Shown piece after piece: positions 1 through 7,800 of a stretch of 43,475 bases of DNA (positions are counted from its first letter, which is position 1; the number at the start of each line of letters is the position of its first letter). The stretch is from JANWHZ01 sp041487535. Lineage in GTDB: Bacteria > Patescibacteriota > Saccharimonadia > Saccharimonadales > UBA4665. A program made the position numbers and the translations under genes. Under the pieces are notes generated by a model. That model saw only the letters and a list, made by a program, of their open reading frames with translations. It ran no database searches and was not told where the DNA came from. The stretch lies in NCBI GenBank assembly GCA_041487535.1, contig JBGPNM010000003.1:1-43475 (forward strand), given 5' to 3'.

Positions 1-155
1 CCTGTTCACGATCTCTCATCCGGCCTGCAATTACCTGGTTTTGGTCAGAATTTGTCTATGTCACGTCACCGTACACCCGGTACGCTTCCATGCCCTAAGC
101 AAATTCTGCTTCAAAAGCCAGGCAGTTTCGCTCGTGAAGAGAGATCGTGAACAGG
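1..155. repeat. Long imperfect palindrome (hairpin element copy 1)
   Basis: The first 17 bases (CCTGTTCACGATCTCTC) return as an exact inverted copy at 139-155, and most of the interior also pairs imperfectly, for example the AATTTG/CAAATT blocks and CCTGGTTTTG/CAAAAGCCAGG. The centre holds a short CGTAC/GTACG stem. On the minus strand the centre reads GGAAGCGTACC, an 11-mer also found at the centre of the palindrome at 17286-17459, so the two look like members of one family. It lies just beyond the 3' end of the lasso synthetase gene, so it may act as a terminator or be a small non-autonomous mobile element. It touches the window edge and may extend further left. Confidence 0.6.
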
Positions 156-157
156 CT

Positions 158-2848
158 CTAAGGATTTTTTGGCTGCAGGTTACGAGTGCTCATAAATGGA
201 ACGTAATCCAATTGTTTCCCAGTACCTATTGGGCTACCGTCTACTTCAATCCATGCGTGCGGTCTTGCGGGGTCAAAGGCCGCTCCGACGCACCACGCAA
301 CTCTGCGTCGCCGTAAAGCCAGCGCGACTGCGCTCGTGAGTGACTCCTCCAGACATGCCACCCGGCCTAAATGCCATCTCGTTACGCTATGAGTAGTGGC
401 AAACGCCTGTGCTGCTTCTTCGTTAGTCGCGTCACGCGTGGCCCAGAGTACATGCAGCGAATGAAGGAGTTTGGGACTCCAGCGAAACGGTAAGCGTTTG
501 AGTGTGAGCGCAACGGCAAAAGCACCGACCGTAATGGCAACGTCCTGTATCTTCAAAGGAGTTTCAGTTTCGTCCCTATTCCACGCGGCTAACACTTCAT
601 TTGAAGGTCGGTGTGCCTTATTGCTGCCTTGTTTAGCTATTATATTTGTCATAGGACTGCCGGAAACAGTAAGTAACCCTTCGCCTACTGCTTTCGTCAC
701 GAATTTCATGAAGTCTGTCCTCAATGTGTCGGTGCTGATACCTGGGTAAATACGCTGCAGATAGGTCATCGCTGATCCGATGTTGCCGCTTTGCGCATTG
801 AGGGCCTGAAGGAACCTGCCTGCCGTCGGGCTGGTTGTGCTGTAATTTCTGCGATTTTCACTGAGGAAGATTAAACTGCCGTCTTTTGCGGCTGCGGCAT
901 AGACATTGGGCGAAAAAGTATAGAATTTTCCGCTCGTTTCGCTTTCAATTCTCTGCTTCTCCAGGTTTCCCTTTTGCGTGCTCACGGCAGCAGGCCGGTT
1001 ACGTGCAAGCGGCGGCGGCAATTGATAAGAGTTCAAGCGTCGCAGCCACAGCTCAGTTGCAACTAGCTCATTGAGGGCGGCGATCGAAAACTTTTCTGTC
1101 GACATGCACTCGAGTACCCGCAGCACCTTTTTTGGTTCGATGATGCCCAGATCGCCTAAGACCGAGTCACTTAAGAGCTGAATGAGTTGCGGCATAGCCG
1201 TTCGGATTCCTAAATACAGGTCTGAGGTGTAGTCGCCTTTTGTTTGGCGTTCGAATACCTCAGTCGGAACCTGGCCGGAAAGAGCGCTGACTAGCAAACT
1301 TTTAAACTCCCGCGGATCATTCTGCTTCCACGCTGGCAGGAGGCGGCAAGCTCGAATAACCTGATGGTCGAGAAACGGAGTATGAAAGCTCAGGCCGTAC
1401 TCCCTCGCCCGTTTATCTACACGATCGTAACTGCGAGCTTCATCGCGCAGCATGCTCAAACTGTAATAGTCGCCGATGCCCAGCCCGTCAGGAAGAGATA
1501 AATCGGATGCTCTCTGCCGCGCAAACTCACTGAGCTGTTTGCGGGCTTCAGGCGTTAGCCAATCGAGCGCCAGCCATTTGGACTCACCCCAGAGCGTATC
1601 CGGCGTCCTTGCACCCGTCTTCTCTATGCCGTTCGCAAAAACAGCGAAAGCGGTGCGGACGCCGCTGTGGCCAAGACGAATAGACCGAGCCCATACTTCT
1701 AGCGGCGATACATCATTCAGCCTTGCTGTGGCAAGGCCGTCCTGTATAAAGCGCGATATGCCTCTATAATTGGCAATATCTGCGAGGTACGACGAGTCTG
1801 GCACTAACACGCTGTCACCACTACCGCCGGAAATATGCAGTTGTCCCCCGGATTGCTGAATAGCCCGAAAGTATGCGCGTTCACGTCCGCCCGGCATTAG
1901 GCCGCCAGGATCAGGTGCATCTCTGAATGGCAGATCGAGGAGGCCTTGGTACGGTATATGACCGGCCGTGTCAATCTCGTGGAGATCAATCCGGCTGCTG
2001 GACCCGGCAATTCTTCGGGCATGCCCGATATCCCCTTCGGATGCTTGATGAGATGAATTATAGAATATAAATCCCTGTAATGGTTCCCCCTCTGGCAAGT
2101 AGCCAGCAGTCAATATGCCCAGCGATGAAGAATCAAACCCTCCGCTAAAATCTGTGGTTTTCCGGAGTGTCTGAGCTGCCCGGCGGCTAACTGCTATATT
2201 TAAGGCTTCGCATAAAGCCCCTGCGGCCTCTTCAAACGTTGCTCCGGAATCAGGTGCCAATGAGTCGTAGACATCGACCGTTGCTCCAATCGCATCTATC
2301 GTCAGGCGCTGGCCTCCCTCGAGCGCCTCTATATCTTGCCAATGGGATCGGCCGTTTGTTAACTCCGGGACAAACGGACAGGCGATTCGTGCCATTAATT
2401 GGTTTGCATCGGCGACTGCCCCGGTCGTCTCGGCAAGGGCGGTTGCTTGTGAGCTCACGAGTACTTGTCCATTGTGTCGTGCCATAAAGATAGGACGCCG
2501 GCCAGCAAGGTCGGCCATAATACTAGTGCTCTCCGGCTGCTCGATAATGGTGGTATAGTTTCCTGGAAGATGTGTCAGCTGAACGGCATCGTTATTGCAG
2601 AGTGCTTGAAGCGCTGTATTATGTAAGTCTTCGTCATTAGCCAAGCAGTGTCCTATGACGGCCACGCTCCCAAGCGCCGTGGTAACGGTCCGTAACTCTT
2701 CCTCCGGCCATTCACCCAGGGTTTTGAATCCGGTAGTACCTTCCCATAATGGCCTGCCGTTATCGGGCAAGTTGTGCGGCGGGGCTGTAGCTGTACCATA
2801 CGCAGCAACCCCTAAAAAATAGGGACTGTCAGAAGATTCGGCTGTCAT
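158..2848 (-). CDS. Fused lasso peptide synthetase: cyclase (C) - RRE (B1) - leader peptidase (B2)
   Basis: Predicted to bind, cleave and cyclise a lasso precursor in one polypeptide. Residues 1-230 resemble the degenerate N-terminal part of lasso cyclases. Residues 230-610 are the asparagine-synthetase-like adenylating domain, with the PP-loop SGGFDS at 235-240, HTPFLDH at 489-495 and a QTKGDYTSD motif at 535-543. Residues 642-727 match a PqqD-like RiPP recognition element (FSPNVY start, FLSENRRNYSTTSP, then helices). Residues 740-896 match the transglutaminase-like B2 peptidase, with Cys832 in ACLEES, His864 in HAWIEVDG and Asp870 as the plausible triad. In most known clusters B1 and B2 are separate proteins or a B1-B2 fusion and the cyclase stands alone, so a C-B1-B2 fusion is unusual. 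The ATG lies 30 nt after the precursor stop codon and lacks a clear Shine-Dalgarno sequence, so coupled translation is likely. No lasso ABC transporter is visible nearby; the left flank is outside the window. Confidence 0.9.
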   Translation of the reverse strand: MTAESSDSPYFLGVAAYGTATAPPHNLPDNGRPLWEGTTGFKTLGEWPEEELRTVTTALGSVAVIGHCLANDEDLHNTALQALCNNDAVQLTHLPGNYTTIIEQPESTSIMADLAGRRPIFMARHNGQVLVSSQATALAETTGAVADANQLMARIACPFVPELTNGRSHWQDIEALEGGQRLTIDAIGATVDVYDSLAPDSGATFEEAAGALCEALNIAVSRRAAQTLRKTTDFSGGFDSSSLGILTAGYLPEGEPLQGFIFYNSSHQASEGDIGHARRIAGSSSRIDLHEIDTAGHIPYQGLLDLPFRDAPDPGGLMPGGRERAYFRAIQQSGGQLHISGGSGDSVLVPDSSYLADIANYRGISRFIQDGLATARLNDVSPLEVWARSIRLGHSGVRTAFAVFANGIEKTGARTPDTLWGESKWLALDWLTPEARKQLSEFARQRASDLSLPDGLGIGDYYSLSMLRDEARSYDRVDKRAREYGLSFHTPFLDHQVIRACRLLPAWKQNDPREFKSLLVSALSGQVPTEVFERQTKGDYTSDLYLGIRTAMPQLIQLLSDSVLGDLGIIEPKKVLRVLECMSTEKFSIAALNELVATELWLRRLNSYQLPPPLARNRPAAVSTQKGNLEKQRIESETSGKFYTFSPNVYAAAAKDGSLIFLSENRRNYSTTSPTAGRFLQALNAQSGNIGSAMTYLQRIYPGISTDTLRTDFMKFVTKAVGEGLLTVSGSPMTNIIAKQGSNKAHRPSNEVLAAWNRDETETPLKIQDVAITVGAFAVALTLKRLPFRWSPKLLHSLHVLWATRDATNEEAAQAFATTHSVTRWHLGRVACLEESLTSAVALALRRRRVAWCVGAAFDPARPHAWIEVDGSPIGTGKQLDYVPFMSTRNLQPKNP

Positions 2849-2854
2849 AACTTC

Positions 2855-2877
2855 AAAACGGGTGGCGGTATCACCCG
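2855..2877 (-). promoter_or_regulatory. Hairpin with T run between precursor and synthetase
   Basis: Read on the minus strand, CGGGTG and CACCCG form a perfect 6-bp stem around a 7-nt loop, followed by TTTTG. It fills the 30-nt gap between the precursor stop and the synthetase start. A weak terminator or mRNA-stabilising hairpin here would make more precursor than enzyme, as is common in RiPP operons. The structure is seen; the function is inferred. Confidence 0.5.
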
Positions 2878-2878
2878 G

Positions 2879-3085
2879 CTACTCTTTGTGAAATTTCTCG
2901 AAGCCGTCAGCGCGATCCTTATTGCCATCATTAGTATTTTCTACTATGCCACCCTTGACAGTAAGCGATGCTTCGCCGTAAGGAACCATGATATCATCAT
3001 TTTGCATATCCGGGGTTTGGACTGATGATTCGTACGAGGGAGCAAAAAACGCAGGATCGTTACCGACTGAATTTTCTAAAGGCAA
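2879..3085 (-). CDS. Candidate lasso peptide precursor
   Basis: A 68-aa peptide from a TTG start at 3085 (GAAAGG upstream); a shorter start at Met27 would give 42 aa, a more usual lasso precursor length. Residues 36-52 fit the known leader motif YxxPxLxxxGxFxxxTx position for position: Tyr36, Ala39 in place of Pro, Leu41, Gly45, Ile47, Thr51 as the -2 threonine. By that rule the core starts at Asp53 and is 16 residues, DGNKDRADGFEKFHKE. This would give Asp1-Asp8 ring closure, which is atypical because Gly1 is the norm. If cleavage is one residue later, Gly1-Asp7 would make a seven-residue ring. The core is very hydrophilic. The link to the fused synthetase 30 nt downstream supports the assignment; the product structure is inference. 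Confidence 0.72.
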   Translation of the reverse strand: MPLENSVGNDPAFFAPSYESSVQTPDMQNDDIMVPYGEASLTVKGGIVENTNDGNKDRADGFEKFHKE

Positions 3086-3133
3086 GATGTCCGCCTTTCT
3101 AGTTAGATGACAATTCTTAAAGTGTAATCCTTA

Positions 3134-3139
3134 ATTATA
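3134..3139 (-). promoter_or_regulatory. Candidate -10 element of the lasso operon
   Basis: A perfect TATAAT on the minus strand, about 50 nt upstream of the precursor start. No good -35 hexamer lies 17 nt upstream (TATAGT), so promoter strength is uncertain. Confidence 0.4.
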
Positions 3140-3177
3140 GGTGCTGCAATCGAAAAACTATAGAAATCAGCGAATTT

Positions 3178-3489
3178 GTGACTGCTGCCGCCGATGCCCG
3201 GACAAACCCGACGAAGGTGAACCCCAGGCAGCCGGTATACGCCTACACCAACTATGCGGATAGCGCAGCCAATACTGCGCTCTTGCTCGCAGGGTTTTCA
3301 GGTGACACAGAGGAGCTGACTGAGGTGCGCGCTTTCGGTGCGGATAAAGACCCGATCCGCCAGCGACGCTGGTACGCCAACTCTGCTCAGGCAGCCCTCG
3401 ATACTATCATGCAGAAGTACTGGGCTGACGAGGAGATTGCCGTTGCCCGCCAGCAGATCGGTCTGGCCTCGCTCAAGCATATTCTCTAG
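3178..3489 (+). CDS. Hypothetical protein, 103 aa
   Basis: I do not recognise this protein. It opens with GTG, has no signal peptide or membrane segment, and looks like a soluble helical protein with ordinary coding composition (Ala, Asp and Glu rich, with a helical C-terminal half). No Shine-Dalgarno sequence precedes the GTG, and the frame stays open upstream, so it may be a C-terminal remnant of a longer gene. It is divergent from the lasso operon. Nothing ties it to lasso maturation, although an accessory role cannot be excluded. Confidence 0.35.
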   Translation: MTAAADARTNPTKVNPRQPVYAYTNYADSAANTALLLAGFSGDTEELTEVRAFGADKDPIRQRRWYANSAQAALDTIMQKYWADEEIAVARQQIGLASLKHIL

Positions 3490-3877
3490 GCTTGGCTAAA
3501 GCGGGAGATCCGGATAACGCGGGCGGCGATTTGTTTGTCAGACTTTTTCCGGCTTTCACCGTTATTCCCTCAACAAGAGCGATAATTCCTTTACTGCCAA
3601 AGTATATCCTTGCCGCTGCCCATAATAATATCGTATGGCTTTTATCTTTCTGCACGCTGCCGTTTTCAGGTAGTTCGTCGATTGGAGGGCTAAAGAAGCT
3701 TACGAACGGCTCTTTTTTTCGGTATGTTTTGTGTCTTTCGGGATTCTGGCGGAGCCTCTCAGGAAATTTCTTTCCCTACTGTTCGTCCTCGACACCGCGC
3801 TCACTGGCATGGCCTGCTTGGCGGGGGAGGGTTATTGCGAACCAGCCGGTGTTATACGGTAAAATAGCCATAAGGGC
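3490..3877. other. Gene-poor stretch
   Basis: Open frames exist on both strands (about 130 and 60 codons), but they lack ribosome binding sites and read as low-quality protein. No RNA gene is recognisable. The T run after CGGCTC near 3710-3716 has only a weak stem and is not called as a terminator. Confidence 0.4.
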
Positions 3878-4744
3878 ATGAAAAAGCATTATACGTACCG
3901 GAAGTCTAAGCGGCCGAAAACGTATCATCTGCTGCCGGTTGCTGCCGCGCTGATCGTCCTGGCGGTCGCGGCGTTCGGTTTGCGGCATAGTATCGCGTCG
4001 CTCATTGCCCCTGCCGCCGGCCTGGAGCCGCCCATCACTGCCGGCACCCCAGACGCCGAAGACGCTTTGCCTAGCCCTGTGGTAACGGCCCAGCCGGGCG
4101 GCGAATCGTCGCCGACTTCGAGCGAAGCTACCCAATCAGGGCGTGACTATCGGTTCCCGGCGGTGCAAGACGGGATGGTCCCGATCGTCAGCCGGATTCC
4201 GACCAAGGAACACGTGGTATTTTTAACGATCGACGACGGCATCGTGGCGAACCCGGGCGATGCCCGGCTTATGAAAGCCAACGGCGTCAAGGCGACGTTT
4301 TTCCTGGTGTATCGGTTTATCAAGCGGGATCCGGGCTTTTTTGCCGGTTTGGCGCAGGTGACCGGCTCGGACATCGAGAATCACAGTTACGACCACTACA
4401 TACTCACGAACCTGGGTTACGACCAGCAAAAGCTGGACATCTGCCAGAATGCTGATGTCATTACGCAGTGGTTCGGCAGCCGGCCAATGCTGTTCCGGCC
4501 GTCCGGCGGCGCTTATGATAGCGATACACGCCGCGCGGCGGCCAGCTGCGGCGCAGGAGCGCTCATCATGTGGGATGGTGCGATCAATAACGGTAGACTC
4601 AGGGTCCAATCGGGCCGCGGTTTGCGTCCCGGCGATATCGTGCTGATGCATTTCAGAACGACGTTTTCAGAAGACCTGATGGCATTTGTCACGGCCGCCA
4701 AGGCCGCCGGTCTTCAGCCCGACCTGCTGGTGAACTGGCTGTAA
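3878..4744 (+). CDS. Membrane-anchored polysaccharide deacetylase (CE4/NodB fold)
   Basis: A 288-aa protein with one N-terminal transmembrane segment (about residues 20-42), a Pro/Ser/Thr linker and a NodB domain from about residue 108. Family motifs are present: TIDDG (motif 1, usually TFDDG), NHSYDH (metal-binding HSxxH), RPSGGAYD (usually RPPYG) and LMHF near the C-terminus. CE4 enzymes remove N-acetyl groups from peptidoglycan or other glycans using a divalent metal, here outside the membrane. The change from RPPYG to RPSGG may alter substrate or activity. ATG with AAGGG immediately upstream. It converges with the methyltransferase gene. Confidence 0.85.
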   Translation: MKKHYTYRKSKRPKTYHLLPVAAALIVLAVAAFGLRHSIASLIAPAAGLEPPITAGTPDAEDALPSPVVTAQPGGESSPTSSEATQSGRDYRFPAVQDGMVPIVSRIPTKEHVVFLTIDDGIVANPGDARLMKANGVKATFFLVYRFIKRDPGFFAGLAQVTGSDIENHSYDHYILTNLGYDQQKLDICQNADVITQWFGSRPMLFRPSGGAYDSDTRRAAASCGAGALIMWDGAINNGRLRVQSGRGLRPGDIVLMHFRTTFSEDLMAFVTAAKAAGLQPDLLVNWL

Positions 4745-4779
4745 GCGGAATCCAAGTAGGTGTGCTGCGGCTAGCAGGG

Positions 4780-5406
4780 TCAGGCCGTCAGAATCGCGAT
4801 ATCGTGCTGCACCCGGATATCGGGCAGCCCGCGGCCACGGAAAAAATCGCGGACGGCGCGCTCCACGCCCGGGAGGGCTTCGTGGGCATAATCGTCAATC
4901 AACAGCGTGCCGCCGGGGCTCATGCGGGGCCAAACGAGCTTGAGCGAGGATAAAATTGATTCGTAAAAGTCCCCGTCCAGGAAGGCGAATGCGACGGAGT
5001 CCGGCATGTCCGCGGCCGCCAATTCGTTGAACCACCTTTTGTGCATAATGGGAAGCTGCAGCCCCGCCCGCTTGAACTCGCGTACGAATTGCCGCTTGCT
5101 GACGGCCAGCTCGCCCGCTCTGAAGCCCTCGCCGGCGATGCTGGCGTCGGCGATAGTCTTGGGCGGCAAACCCGCGAACGAATCGTAGACATGGAATACC
5201 CGATTGGCGCCGATTGGCGCTAGGTCGAGCAGTCGCTGGATGAACAAGCTGGTGGTGCCGATGTAGCAGCCGAATTCCACAATGGCGCCTTCGATATTGC
5301 GCTCCAGTACAGCTTCCAGCTCACTGAGTACCAGATGTATATCCTCCTTACTGACCTGGTTGGAGATTATGGGGTGATAGGCCAGGAGACTGTCGGGTAC
5401 GCTCAT
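4780..5406 (-). CDS. TylF/MycF-family SAM-dependent methyltransferase
   Basis: A class I methyltransferase of about 208 aa. VEFGCYIGTTS is the SAM-binding glycine loop, VYDSFAGLP is the acidic motif II region, and FLDGDFYES plus LIDDYAH match the metal-binding DGD and DDY segments of the macrocin-O-methyltransferase (TylF) family. These usually methylate sugar or phenolic hydroxyls. I chose the ATG at 5406 because AAGG lies 5 nt upstream; an in-frame ATG 33 nt earlier has no ribosome binding site. No glycosylation genes lie beside it, so the substrate is unknown. The stop is 36 nt from the convergent deacetylase stop. Confidence 0.75.
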   Translation of the reverse strand: MSVPDSLLAYHPIISNQVSKEDIHLVLSELEAVLERNIEGAIVEFGCYIGTTSLFIQRLLDLAPIGANRVFHVYDSFAGLPPKTIADASIAGEGFRAGELAVSKRQFVREFKRAGLQLPIMHKRWFNELAAADMPDSVAFAFLDGDFYESILSSLKLVWPRMSPGGTLLIDDYAHEALPGVERAVRDFFRGRGLPDIRVQHDIAILTA

Positions 5407-5448
5407 ATGCCTTAATAATACCCGACAAATGGTTGGCATTGTGTTGGG

Positions 5449-6738
5449 CTATATACAACGCGCTTCGGGGAGTTCCTGCCAGTTGCTGACGTAACGGGGC
5501 GAGCGTAAGCGCTGTTTGGGCTGCCAGGACACGCTGAGGTCCTCGGCGGCGTAGTGGATGCGGTTACGGCCGTAGCGGGCGTTGATAGCGTCTACGGCTT
5601 GCATCCGGGCGACGGCCGCATCGTGCGCCTGCGTGTCAACCTCGCCGAGCAGGTCTGTTTGCAAGTTGCCATCCGGCACAAAGTCGCAGAGCGTAACGCC
5701 GGCGCGGTGGTAGGCCTGCGAGCTGCTGTATATTGCCCTCAAGCGTTGCATAACGCCGCTAATAATTTCACCGCTTTCATTGGTGGGCCGCGTGAAGCGG
5801 GTCACCTCTTGCCATGCGCGGTAGCCGGGCTTGAACCGGCTGGTGGTAATGTATAGCAATGCTTGGCGGCATAGCACATGGTCACTGCGGGCCTGGAAGG
5901 CGGCCCGTTTGGCGAGGCTGGCGACAGCGGCCTCTATCACCGGCAGTTCGTGGGTATCCTCGCCGAAGGTGCGGCTGCGCATAATTGTTTGCGGCGGTTT
6001 GTGGAACGGTGTCAGGCCGTGACAGCCCCGGCCGTTCAGTTCGTGCACCATTTGCAGCCCTGGCAAGCCCATCAGCTGGCGGGCTCGGCGTGACGGCAGG
6101 CGGCTGATATCTAACGCGGTATGCAAGCTCTCGGCGTGCAGCCTGGGTGCTAAACGCCGGCCGACGCCCCACAGGTCTTCCAGCGGGAATTGGGCGAGGT
6201 ATGCTGTCCGGCCGGCGGGGTCCGTCAAGCTCAGCGCGCCTGCGCAGTCGGGGTGCTTCTTGGCATAATCGGCGCCGAGCTTGGCAAGCGTCTTGGTGGG
6301 CGCGATACCGACGGACACCGGCACGCCCACTGCCCGCAGGATACGCGAGCGCACCGCCCTGCCCCAGGCCGCGTAGTCTGGTATGTCGAGCTCGCTGATG
6401 TCCAGGAAGGATTCATCGATGGAGTATACTTCGGTGCGCGGTGTTATGCCCGTGAGGATCGTGGTAATACGTCGGGAAAGATCGGCGTACAGCTCGAAGT
6501 TGGCCGAGAATTGCACTACGCGGTGCGCAATGAATACGTGCCGCCATTTAAAGGCCGGTGCTCCCATGGGAATGCCGAGCCGCTTGGCTTCGTTGCTCCG
6601 GGCGACGACGCAGCCGTCGTTGCTGCTGAGTACCACGACCGGCTTGCCTTCCAGTTCCGGCCGGAAGACGCGCTCGCAGCTGGCAAAGAAGTTATTGCAG
6701 TCGATGAGGGCGTAGATTTTGGACGAATATGAAGTCAT
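5449..6738 (-). CDS. umuC: Y-family DNA polymerase, UmuC-like
   Basis: A 429-aa translesion polymerase. Catalytic motifs are intact: ALIDCNNFF near the N-terminus (first metal-binding Asp) and VYSIDESFLDI (second Asp-Glu pair). The finger/thumb region and a C-terminal extension ending SPRY..NWQELP are typical of UmuC rather than DinB. ATG at 6738 is preceded by AAAGGAG at good spacing. It probably performs error-prone bypass of damaged DNA. The UmuD-like gene lies 620 nt upstream on the same strand, separated by structured repeats, so the usual tight umuDC operon is broken up. Confidence 0.9.
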   Translation of the reverse strand: MTSYSSKIYALIDCNNFFASCERVFRPELEGKPVVVLSSNDGCVVARSNEAKRLGIPMGAPAFKWRHVFIAHRVVQFSANFELYADLSRRITTILTGITPRTEVYSIDESFLDISELDIPDYAAWGRAVRSRILRAVGVPVSVGIAPTKTLAKLGADYAKKHPDCAGALSLTDPAGRTAYLAQFPLEDLWGVGRRLAPRLHAESLHTALDISRLPSRRARQLMGLPGLQMVHELNGRGCHGLTPFHKPPQTIMRSRTFGEDTHELPVIEAAVASLAKRAAFQARSDHVLCRQALLYITTSRFKPGYRAWQEVTRFTRPTNESGEIISGVMQRLRAIYSSSQAYHRAGVTLCDFVPDGNLQTDLLGEVDTQAHDAAVARMQAVDAINARYGRNRIHYAAEDLSVSWQPKQRLRSPRYVSNWQELPEARCI

Positions 6739-6771
6739 AAGTCTCCTTTGTTTTTGACGAATAACCAACAA

Positions 6772-6937
6772 GGTTCTTCTCTGGCTAAGAACCAAGCCAG
6801 TCACTTTTTGCTTGATCAAAAAGTGACCAAAAAATCAAGGCGGCTCCACGTACTCGGGCGGCAGTTGTAGTACCAACAACCGGATTGAGAACTCGGCGGC
6901 TTGGCGCCTCGGACAGCTCAATCCGCCGAAGGAAGTT
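6772..6937 (-). repeat. Structured repeat, inverted copy 1
   Basis: Contains an 11-bp stem GTCACTTTTTG/CAAAAAGTGAC (6800-6827), a GGTTCTT/AAGAACC stem at 6772-6793, and the block GCCGAAGGAAGTT (6925-6937). Copy 2 at 7135-7297 carries the same elements in the same order on the opposite strand. It sits directly upstream of the umuC ribosome binding site. The order of hairpins is conserved while the bases differ, which suggests conserved RNA or DNA structure. Confidence 0.5.
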
Positions 6938-7134
6938 GTTGGCTGCGACAACAGCTGCGCCGGGTACGTTATGCATGCCCTTTAAACCACCAGCGCGGCG
7001 GATAACGATGATACAGTTTGCAAAGTCTGCCCTTAGTAATTCGTAAGTGCAGCAGGAGGCTTAACAGACACAATCAGCTGGCGGTTAACTGGGCACTATG
7101 GAGCAGTCCCGGCGTCGCTGTTCGTAAACTCGAC

Positions 7135-7297
7135 AACTTCCTTCGGCAGCCCAACATGTTTGAGGAGCCAACGCGACGAGTCGTTGGGCTGGTTGTCGAG
7201 TTTATCAACAGCTGCCCGAGATTGCGGAATTGCCCTAGCCTTTTGGTTACTTTCGGGCAATGCCAAAAGTAACTGGTCGGTTCCCGCCAGAGGGAAC
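7135..7297 (+). repeat. Structured repeat, inverted copy 2
   Basis: Carries AACTTCCTTCGGC (7135-7147, the exact reverse complement of the block in copy 1), then GTTACTTT/AAAGTAAC (7246-7273) and GTTCCC/GGGAAC (7280-7297). Together with copy 1 it forms a head-to-head pair filling the gap between umuC and the UmuD-like gene. Open frames across it are by-products of the repeat. Similar FWxLL-coding hairpin repeats are scattered in many bacterial genomes (recalled, not searched). Confidence 0.5.
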
Positions 7298-7359
7298 AAG
7301 GAGCGGTTCCTGGCAAGGAATAGAAATGATCTTAAGGTGCGTCCAAGCAAAAGGAGTGC

Positions 7360-7800
7360 CTACTTTCTATTGGAGTGCATACCTTCTCGGTATTGGTGGA
7401 TGACTGCCGTAACCGTTCCCCACCGAACCGAGCCTGCGGCCACGCGGGTTGGGCGTGACAGGTTAAAGCGTTGGCCGTCGTGCCAGAGCACCAGATCCTG
7501 GCCTCTCGGCGCGGCCACGCGGTCGACGACGGCGATATCGCCGTCGAAGATGCCCTGCATGATCCCTTGTTCGCCGCGGATCCGGAACAGGAAGGTGCTG
7601 CTAGGGTTTCTGACTAAGAGTTGGTTGAGGTCCAGGCTGCTGAGGCGCCGGTCGGCGGCGGCGTTCGGGAAGCCGGTGTGAATGCTAACGCCGTCTGCGG
7701 GTGAGCCTAGCCAGGCGGGTTCGGACGCTGAAGCACCAAGGTCATCCGCTGGCATGACCGACAGCCCATCCAGACCTATGCCATGCTCATCAGCGTCCAT
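7360..7800 (-). CDS. UmuD/LexA-fold protein without catalytic dyad
   Basis: 146 aa aligning over its length with UmuD: GFPNAAAD, LDLNQLL, NPSSTFLFRI and IFDGDIAVVDR follow E. coli UmuD segments closely. The catalytic serine of the SGDSM motif is replaced: the segment reads RGEQG (75-79), with Gln78 at the Ser60 position. Around residues 110-118 (DGQRFNLSRPT) no lysine occupies the Lys97 position. The Cys24-Gly25 cleavage site corresponds to Thr42-Gly43. The fold seems kept while self-cleavage is lost, so it may be a constant regulator or scaffold for UmuC. ATG at 7800 overlaps the end of the upstream 86-aa gene by 25 bp, indicating cotranscription. Confidence 0.75.
   Translation of the reverse strand: MDADEHGIGLDGLSVMPADDLGASASEPAWLGSPADGVSIHTGFPNAAADRRLSSLDLNQLLVRNPSSTFLFRIRGEQGIMQGIFDGDIAVVDRVAAPRGQDLVLWHDGQRFNLSRPTRVAAGSVRWGTVTAVIHQYREGMHSNRK

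Noticed and set aside
41..316. 91-codon plus-strand frame at the left edge
   Set aside because: It runs across the palindrome at 1-155 and the 3' end of the lasso synthetase on the other strand; no ribosome binding site.
3473..3655. 60-codon minus-strand frame (GIIALVEGITVKAG) considered as a second RiPP precursor
   Set aside because: GTG start without a Shine-Dalgarno sequence, no leader motif like the lasso precursor, and separated from the lasso operon by a divergent gene.
7018..7350. Overlapping 80-84-codon frames between umuC and the UmuD-like gene
   Set aside because: They follow the structured repeat on both strands and have no start signals; the sequence is explained by the hairpin repeat.
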